11,876 bases of DNA from Deltaproteobacteria bacterium. Its GTDB lineage: Bacteria; Desulfobacterota; Deferrimicrobia; Deferrimicrobiales; Deferrimicrobiaceae. Made by a program: the position numbers and the translations under genes. The notes beneath the pieces are model-generated. The model was not told the origin of the DNA. It ran no database searches and saw only the letters and a list, made by a program, of their open reading frames with translations. Below, piece after piece: positions 7,901 to 11,876 of the stretch (its first letter is position 1; each line of letters opens with the position of its first letter). The stretch spans positions 1 to 11,876 of the forward strand of contig JAJZRM010000042.1 of NCBI GenBank assembly GCA_021802685.1. Reading direction: 5' to 3'.

Positions 7901-8969
7901 TGCCGACAATCCAGGAACTGTATTGTTCATAAAAACCGAGGCGTGGATGAAGCAAAACGGCCTTGGAGCGAAGGTCATGGGGCAAATCGATACCGTATTT
8001 CTGCAGGCTCCTGTCATCGAAAATCAACTCATTGGGACTTTCGAGGATCGGCGGCAGTTCGGCCATCGGCGTGCCGCGCAGATGGGCCAATAATAATCGC
8101 GCCGCATCCATGCCCTGTTTCCGGCCGCTCGTCACAAAGCCGCCCAGCACACCTTCGATGATATATACATCCTCCATGCTGATGAGGACGCGCCCCGTCC
8201 GCACGAGGCTCTTCATGATTTCGCGCAGGGGAAGAACCTGGTCGTTTTCATCGGTTATGCCCCCCAGGGTGGTCAGGAAGACATATTTCCCCGGCAGACC
8301 GCGCAGCCGCGCCAGGAGACGATCCAGTTTATTCTCGGAGATGAACGTCGCGCGGAGACGGTATGGGATCAACTCACTGCGCAATTCTCTCTCGATTGCC
8401 CGGTAAGTGTTGCTGTCGTCACCGATGAAAAGAAAGTCGTTGGCATCCTTGTCCACCCGGAGCAGCCACTCGATGTTGGGCCGGAACTCCTTGCGCTCGA
8501 AAACCCCGGTATAAAGGGTGGGATCGAGACTGCTTCGCACTCCGAAGTCGTTCACGCCGGAAAAGAAAACGGGAACGCCGGGGAAGGAGCGGGACAGGTG
8601 ATCGCGGACAAACAACAGGGCGCTGTCGTCCGTGAGATAGATCGCCGCCAGTTTGCTGTTTGCGTACTTGATCCGTAAATGACGAGCCAACTCGTTCGCG
8701 TAAGCCCCGTCATAGGGTCGCCGTTTGGTATCCAGATACTCGGTGCTGAGAAGGAATTCCACCTGCGCATCGGCGGCGGCAAGCGTCTGGATGAAACCTT
8801 CGTGCTGGCCCCGGGTCCAAGGGTATTCCTGCGAATAGGAATGTAAGATCAAGATCTGTCTCGTGGGCGTTGCGTGCGATATTGCAGGCGCGAATAATAC
8901 GAGCCCCAGGACCATGCAATGCACATGAAGTATTGAACGGAAGTGATCGGCGATGGGAACTTTCATCAT
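4983..8969 (-). CDS. Hybrid sensor histidine kinase: periplasmic ABC-type binding domain, 2 PAS, HisKA, HATPase, 2 REC, HPt
   Basis: This inner-membrane phosphorelay kinase has 1328 residues. In order (numbered from ATG 8969) it has a signal peptide (1-33, core MVLGLVLFAPAISHA); a periplasmic domain (about 35-352) resembling ABC-transporter substrate-binding proteins of the ABC_sub_bind type (QILILHSYSQEYPWT at the start, FFSGVNDFG, GGFVTSGRKQGMDAA); one membrane helix (353-375); PAS domains at about 395-512 and 522-640; HisKA with H682 in NMSHEIRTPMNG; HATPase with N799, DTGIGIP (831-837) and GGTGLGL (860-866); receivers with D973 and D1121; and an HPt domain with H1273 in QAHNIKGAAASVG. All phosphotransfer residues are intact, so the full His-Asp-Asp-His relay can run. 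A TTG 15 codons upstream is possible, but ATG 8969 (followed directly by another ATG at 8966) places the signal peptide properly; no strong ribosome-binding site decides it. The receiver-GGDEF gene just downstream is the probable output. The ligand is unknown; related periplasmic domains bind small organic molecules. Confidence 0.93.
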   Translation of the reverse strand: MMKVPIADHFRSILHVHCMVLGLVLFAPAISHATPTRQILILHSYSQEYPWTRGQHEGFIQTLAAADAQVEFLLSTEYLDTKRRPYDGAYANELARHLRIKYANSKLAAIYLTDDSALLFVRDHLSRSFPGVPVFFSGVNDFGVRSSLDPTLYTGVFERKEFRPNIEWLLRVDKDANDFLFIGDDSNTYRAIERELRSELIPYRLRATFISENKLDRLLARLRGLPGKYVFLTTLGGITDENDQVLPLREIMKSLVRTGRVLISMEDVYIIEGVLGGFVTSGRKQGMDAARLLLAHLRGTPMAELPPILESPNELIFDDRSLQKYGIDLPHDLRSKAVLLHPRLGFYEQYSSWIVGISIALAVSLFSVVAASIVIMSRKNRELVLSQDSIKSVNALFHRLAEQSRTVHWEIDAEGLYTYISVVSMAVMGYGPEEIVGKKHFNDLRTAEGCKAFGAVGFETFTGGEPIRDLENVLQTKDGRQIWVSTSGIPSLDGNGIIKGYRGSDTDITERKLAGQVLTETRREFEYIFDNTYVGILLLRKDRIVARCNNRMAEILGYDSPEEMAGMSTRRLHLDEERYEKFGEMYFSKLAQSEQFQIEYRLRRKDGSPVWCVLSGKAMDPSNLDRGSIWVIDDVENRKRAEAELLETNRHLEEATARASRLAAEAEQANIAKSEFLANMSHEIRTPMNGVIGMTGLLLDTELNGEQRRYAEIVRASGESLLGVVNDILDFSKIEAGKVELEVLDFDLTSLLEDFAASLAVRAHEKGLELLYDVDPRVPTRLRGDPGRLRQVLNNLAGNAVKFTSTGEVAVRVSMADENEADALLRFSVRDTGIGIPANKIGMVFEKFSQVDASTTRKYGGTGLGLAISKQLVELMGGGIGVESEYGKGSEFWFTARLGRQPQGAQAESIPPADLARVRALVVDDNAASREILTTRLASWGMRASPAQDGPDALKALDQALAANDPFRIALIDMQMPGMDGMALGRAIKADERLAGLRMVMMTSMGTRGDARRFQEAGFAAYATKPIRHQELKAVLTLALMDWKGTETAPRPIVTRHMARETLNLFSGRTARILLAEDNVTNQQVVQGILKRFGLTADAVSNGANAVKALEAAPYDLVLMDVQMPVMDGLKATSAIRDPRSAVRNHRIPIIAMTAHAMRGDRERCLEAGMDDYVSKPVSPHALAEVLEKWLPGETAEARKQAPGALKVIDAAASKESDLPVFDRTSMMARLMDDLELARTVAEGFLSDIPRQIEVLREYLNAGDAPGGERQAHNIKGAAASVGGERLREVAIELEKTARAGDMDGARARMTRLEAEFDRLKREMAKEL

Positions 8970-9117
8970 GCAAATCCGATCCGTCCCGGCTGTCCCCGGA
9001 ACGGGCGCCTGCAACGCAATCTTCGGTTCTTTTTATACCGTCCTTATGAAAAGATTATCATGAGAGTTCGACTCCGCTGACTATCCTGCAGGATTCCGCC
9101 GATTGCGATCCGAACAA

Positions 9118-9148
9118 CTCAATAACCAATTGAGCAGAAAGGCTCAAT
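9118..9148. repeat. Three alternating CTCAAT/ATTGAG elements able to form two exclusive hairpins
   Basis: CTCAAT (9118-9123), ATTGAGC (9129-9135) and GCTCAAT (9142-9148) follow one another. The middle copy can pair with the left copy (six pairs, five-base loop) or with the right copy (seven pairs, six-base loop). The layout suits either a set of operator half-sites or a small RNA switch; neither is shown. Confidence 0.55.
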
Positions 9149-9230
9149 GCGAGGCGGCTCATCTTCGCGATCCGCTCGTCAGGTCGATGCTTACAAGGGG
9201 GGACCGGATGGCCCCTTTCCTATCGCTCCC

Positions 9231-9247
9231 GCCGAAACATTTTCGGC
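9231..9247. repeat. Perfect 7-bp hairpin GCCGAAA-CAT-TTTCGGC
   Basis: The two arms are perfectly complementary around a three-base loop. No T-run follows on either strand, so it is not a standard terminator. It lies about 170 bp upstream of the beta-propeller start and could be an operator or an RNA stem in its leader. Confidence 0.5.
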
Positions 9248-9402
9248 ATCGGTGTGATCCTACGCGTTAAGCCCTTGTGAGTGCTCTGCCCGCGTCCTCT
9301 TTCGGGGGGGCTCGCTTATTCGGTTGACTTGGCGGGAAGTTGGGGCGGGCGGAAGAGAGAACCGTTTCGACCGGCTCGGGGAACTATCCTGGTGACGACA
9401 CC

Positions 9403-9410
9403 GGGAAGGA
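9403..9410 (+). promoter_or_regulatory. Ribosome-binding site that decides the TTG start of the beta-propeller gene
   Basis: GGGAAGGA lies eight bases upstream of TTG 9419. No in-frame ATG exists between this site and the end of the predicted signal peptide, so the TTG start is required to include the secretion signal. Confidence 0.6.
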
Positions 9411-9418
9411 TTTGAAAA

Positions 9419-10582
9419 TTGAGGATCACGCGTGATCGTTGCGGCTGGGGGCGTGGGTTGGCGGTGATCGTTTCCCTTACGCTGTGCGGCGCTATCGCCG
9501 CTCCGTCGTACGGGCAATCACCGGCAAAAAAGGCAGGCGCGGCGAAGGCTCCGGCCAAAACCGGAGAGCGGCCGAAGTTCAAAGCCATCTGGGAACCGGT
9601 GAACGTACCGGAAGACATCGAGCTGAAGTCTGTCCATTTCGTGAGTGCGGAGGAAGGATGGGTAGCCGGCGGGAAGAACGTGATGCAAGGCGGTGTGATC
9701 TATCATACGAAGGACGGCGGCAAAACGTGGGAACTGCAAATCGGCGACCCGGCCTCGAGCGACCGCGGCTTCGACGATCTGCGCTTTGTGGATGCGACGC
9801 ACGGCTTTGCGGTGCAAGGCTCACCCGGCGCAACCCATAATCTGTTCGCCACCAGCGACGGCCAGACCTGGATTCCTTCCGGTACGGTGCCGGAGCACCG
9901 GTACGACTACTTTTTCACCACGCCCGCCACCGGATTTGTCGCCGATTGGGCCCATAGGATCCTTCGTACCGATGACGGCGGCAAAACGTGGCGGCCGGTC
10001 TACACGTGCAAGATCAAAACGGAAATCGGCGGGCTCACGCGTGAGGCCGATTGCTACATGCACAGTATTCATTTCCCTGATTCCGGTGTCGGATACGCGA
10101 TTGGCGGCCCGCTGCCGCAGAATTCCGGAAACGTGCTGGCCAAAACCGAAGACGGGGGCGCCACGTGGATCGACTGGGTGGTGTTGCCCGGCGAGTCGGC
10201 AAGCGAAAGCTCCCTCCGGTTTTTGGACGCAAAGACCGGCGTGTTCCGCGCCAAGGACGGAAAAATGTTCCGCACCACCGATGGCGGTAAAACGTGGACC
10301 GGTGTCAGCGGCCAAGCCGCGCTCAAATCGGGGCTTTCCTTCGCTGATGCCGAAGTGGGTTGGATGATCCACTACCGCAGAATGACGTACACCGCGAACG
10401 GAGGGAAGAGTTGGCTCTCGCGGGAAGTCGCGTTTCCCGCGATGGTTGAGGATTCCAGCCTCCCGGCACGAGACCGAGGGTACGCCGTGGGCAATCACGG
10501 GATGGTGTATCGCTACCGCATCGTACCGATCGATTTCACGGCAAAAGGGATGCTCGCAGCGCCGTCGTTAGGGACAAAGTAG
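9419..10582 (+). CDS. Secreted Ycf48/BNR-type seven-bladed beta-propeller protein
   Basis: The product has 387 residues. It starts with a basic region (MRITRDRCGWGRG), a hydrophobic core (LAVIVSLTLCGAIAAP) and a likely cleavage near SYGQ (30-33), followed by an Ala/Lys-rich linker (to about 50), so it should be exported. The rest is built of repeated Asp-box motifs: TKDGGKTW (97-104), TSDGQTW (145-151), TDDGGKTW (184-191), TEDGGATW (243-250), TTDGGKTW (286-293) and the variant TANGGKSW (325-332). They alternate with glycine-aromatic strands (GWVAGG, GFAVQG, GFVADW, GYAIGG, GVFRAK, GWMIHY, GYAVGN), which gives about seven blades. Ycf48/HCF136 and related proteins share this fold, but a photosystem role is not implied here. 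Cys197 and Cys212 might form a disulphide. There is no catalytic signature, so the function (binding, assembly or extracellular scaffold) is unknown. It is convergent with katG and shares its terminator region. Confidence 0.85.
   Translation: MRITRDRCGWGRGLAVIVSLTLCGAIAAPSYGQSPAKKAGAAKAPAKTGERPKFKAIWEPVNVPEDIELKSVHFVSAEEGWVAGGKNVMQGGVIYHTKDGGKTWELQIGDPASSDRGFDDLRFVDATHGFAVQGSPGATHNLFATSDGQTWIPSGTVPEHRYDYFFTTPATGFVADWAHRILRTDDGGKTWRPVYTCKIKTEIGGLTREADCYMHSIHFPDSGVGYAIGGPLPQNSGNVLAKTEDGGATWIDWVVLPGESASESSLRFLDAKTGVFRAKDGKMFRTTDGGKTWTGVSGQAALKSGLSFADAEVGWMIHYRRMTYTANGGKSWLSREVAFPAMVEDSSLPARDRGYAVGNHGMVYRYRIVPIDFTAKGMLAAPSLGTK
9424..9437. repeat. Perfect 14-bp palindrome GATCACGCGTGATC inside the first codons of the beta-propeller gene
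   Basis: The palindrome starts five bases after the TTG. It may be an operator or a stem that hides the start region, but it may also be chance from the Arg-rich codons. A GTGATCGTT direct repeat begins within it (9433-9441) and recurs at 9464-9472. Confidence 0.5.
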
Positions 10583-10638
10583 AGGACCAATTCCCCGAGT
10601 CGAGGAATAACTCAAATCGCAGGAATTCCACACCGACG

Positions 10639-10669
10639 AAAAAGCCGCCGGGACGCACGCCCCGGCGGC
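10639..10669 (-). terminator. Strong rho-independent terminator of katG
   Basis: Read on the minus strand, GCCGCCGGG and CCCGGCGGC form a perfect nine-pair stem (10669-10661 with 10652-10644) around an eight-base loop and are followed at once by five T (10643-10639). It lies 38 bp beyond the katG stop. On the plus strand it lies 62 bp after the beta-propeller gene but is followed only by CGTTATTA, so it may stop that transcript less efficiently. Confidence 0.85.
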
Positions 10670-10706
10670 CGTTATTACGCCCATCCTTGCGCCTGGCGGT
10701 TTGAGA

Positions 10707-11876
10707 TCACGCAAGGTCGAAGCGATCGAGGTTCATCACCTTGGTCCAAGCAACGACAAAGTCCTGGACAAGCTTCGCCTGCGCGTCCGAACTTCCATAG
10801 ACTTCCGCCAGGGCCCGGAGCTGGGAGTTTGAACCGAAGACGAGATCGACCCGCGTGCCGGTCCACTTGAGTTCGCCCGTTGCGCGGTCGCGCCCTTCGA
10901 ACACATCCTTGGCGTCCGATACCGCCTTCCACTCCGTGCCCATGTCGAGCAGGTTCACGAAGAAGTCGTTGGTCAGCGCCTCCGGCCGCTTGGTGAAGAC
11001 GCCGTGTCGGGACTGTCCGAAGTTGGCGTTCAGGACGCGCATGCCGCCGACGAGCGCCGTCATCTCAGGGGCGGTCAGCGTCAGCAATTGCGCCTTGTCA
11101 ATCAGCAATGTCTCGGCCGATACGGTGTATTTGCCCTTGAGGTAGTTGCGGAAGCCGTCGGCGATCGGTTCGAGCACGGCGAAGGAGACCGGATCGGTTT
11201 GTTCCTGCGAGGCATCCATGCGCCCCGGCGTGAAGGGAACCTTCACATCGTGACCGGCCTTCTTCGCGGCTTGCTCGACGCCTGCGCAACCCGCCAGAAC
11301 GATCAGGTCGGCAAGCGAGACCTTCTTGCCGCCGGAGGCCGCGCTGTTGAACTTGCTCTGAATCCCTTCGAGGGTTTTCAGCACCTTCGCCAGTTCGGCC
11401 GGCTGGTTGACTTCCCAACCCTTCTGCGGCGCGAGGCGAATACGCGCGCCGTTCGCACCGCCGCGCTTGTCGGAGCCGCGGAAGGTGGACGCCGACGCCC
11501 AAGCGGTCGACACCAGCTGGGAGACGGACAGCCCCGAAGCCAGGATCTTGCCCTTGAGGGAGGCAACGTCCTGTTCACCAATCAACTTGTGATCGACCGC
11601 GGGGATGGGGTCTTGCCAGATGAGCTCTTCGGCGGGAACCTCCGGGCCGAGATAGCGTGCGCGCGGACCCATATCGCGGTGCGTCAGTTTGAACCACGCC
11701 CGGGCGAACGCGTCCGCGAACCGGTCCGGGTTCTCGTAGAAGCGCCTCGAGATCTTTCCGTAGACGGGGTCGAACCGCAAGGAGAGGTCCGTGGTCAGCA
11801 TGGCCGGCGCGTGACGCTTGGCCGGGTCATGGGCATCCGGAACCGCGCCGGCGCCTGCCCCACCCTTCGGTTTCCA
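10707..11876 (-). CDS. katG: Catalase-peroxidase KatG, C-terminal part (5' end outside the window)
   Basis: This haem enzyme disproportionates hydrogen peroxide and oxidises peroxidase substrates. The window holds the last 389 residues; the frame stays open to the right edge. Visible landmarks are MLTTDLSLRFDP, whose Asp (position 30 of the fragment) equals the proximal Asp381 of M. tuberculosis KatG, and HRDMGP, whose Arg (position 67) equals the mobile Arg418. The C-terminal domain follows with STAWASASTFRGSDKRGGANGARIRLAPQ-type sequence, TPGRMDASQEQTD, LTNDFFVNLLDMG, WTGTRVDLVFGSNSQLRALAEVYG and the usual end VMNLDRFD. The distal catalytic residues, the Trp-Tyr-Met adduct and the haem-ligand histidine lie upstream and cannot be checked. 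No frameshift is seen. It ends in a strong terminator and faces the beta-propeller gene. A role in oxidative stress is expected from the family; no OxyR site is visible because the promoter is outside the window. Confidence 0.96.
   Translation of the reverse strand, partial: WKPKGGAGAGAVPDAHDPAKRHAPAMLTTDLSLRFDPVYGKISRRFYENPDRFADAFARAWFKLTHRDMGPRARYLGPEVPAEELIWQDPIPAVDHKLIGEQDVASLKGKILASGLSVSQLVSTAWASASTFRGSDKRGGANGARIRLAPQKGWEVNQPAELAKVLKTLEGIQSKFNSAASGGKKVSLADLIVLAGCAGVEQAAKKAGHDVKVPFTPGRMDASQEQTDPVSFAVLEPIADGFRNYLKGKYTVSAETLLIDKAQLLTLTAPEMTALVGGMRVLNANFGQSRHGVFTKRPEALTNDFFVNLLDMGTEWKAVSDAKDVFEGRDRATGELKWTGTRVDLVFGSNSQLRALAEVYGSSDAQAKLVQDFVVAWTKVMNLDRFDLA

Larger units (their letters stand above)
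8970..9418. other. Non-coding divergent region between the kinase and the beta-propeller gene
   Basis: No convincing gene is present in either direction. An A+T-rich island (9024-9062) lies upstream of the kinase and contains TATAAA on the minus strand (9037-9032), a possible -10 box without a recognisable -35. The rest holds the small inverted repeats listed separately (9118-9148 and 9231-9247) and an imperfect AAGGGG/CCCCTT pair (9195-9200 with 9212-9217). I saw no cyclic-di-GMP riboswitch consensus, tRNA or rho-independent terminator here. Confidence 0.6.

Noticed and set aside
6678..8093. 471-codon plus-strand frame antisense to the hybrid kinase
   Set aside because: It lies wholly opposite PAS and HisKA coding sequence and resembles no family.
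8970..9014. TTG 9014 as the start of the hybrid kinase
   Set aside because: Weak ribosome-binding site, and the extra 15 residues would push the hydrophobic core away from the N-terminus; the ATG pair at 8969/8966 is preferred.
9324..9329. TTGACT as a -35 box for the beta-propeller gene
   Set aside because: No acceptable -10 box lies 16-18 bases downstream; the region there is G-rich.
8970..9418. Cyclic-di-GMP riboswitch or CRISPR repeats
   Set aside because: No GEMM-like consensus and no regularly spaced direct repeats are visible on either strand.

Overview
The window is about 60-65% G+C, with no rRNA, tRNA, CRISPR array or transposase. The mix of genes (a hybrid phosphorelay kinase with a receiver-GGDEF partner, a KatG-type catalase-peroxidase, a surface-glycan-type cluster and a decayed HicAB toxin-antitoxin pair) suggests a free-living Gram-negative environmental bacterium. 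A deltaproteobacterial-like lineage is my best guess, but the sequence alone does not fix the taxon.

Left end (1-420): the C-terminus of a probable HicA toxin, overlapped by a HicB antitoxin gene that has lost its middle through a frame-shifting deletion and has also lost its C-terminus. Homology stops next to a perfect C7G/CG7 inverted repeat.

Glycan/acyl block (421-3905): a family 2 glycosyltransferase interrupted by one in-frame TAA, then, with an ATGA overlap, an acyl-CoA-synthetase-like adenylating enzyme, then a stand-alone acyl carrier protein. A NeuD/PglD-type left-handed beta-helix acyltransferase faces them convergently, and its 3' end overlaps the carrier-protein gene by 23 bp. 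Ligase plus carrier plus sugar acyltransferase suggests activation of an acid onto a carrier protein and decoration of a sugar or cell-surface glycan. Base composition is mosaic: about 45% G+C in the first 240 bp of the glycosyltransferase, about 60% to over 70% from there into the 3' half of the acyltransferase gene, then about 54% again. Both steps fall inside genes.

Signalling block (4061-8969, minus strand): a 1328-residue hybrid histidine kinase (signal peptide, periplasmic ABC-type binding-protein-like sensor, one membrane helix, two PAS, HisKA, HATPase, two receivers, HPt), followed 19 bp later by a receiver-GGDEF diguanylate cyclase with intact catalytic and inhibitory motifs. Together they look like a phosphorelay that converts a periplasmic ligand into a cyclic-di-GMP output.

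Right end (8970-11876): a 449-bp non-coding divergent region rich in small inverted repeats, a secreted seven-bladed Ycf48/BNR-type beta-propeller protein starting at TTG, a strong intrinsic terminator, and the C-terminal 389 residues of katG running off the window.

The most unusual points are the broken glycosyltransferase upstream of an intact ligase/carrier pair, the compositional steps inside two genes, and the decayed HicAB pair.
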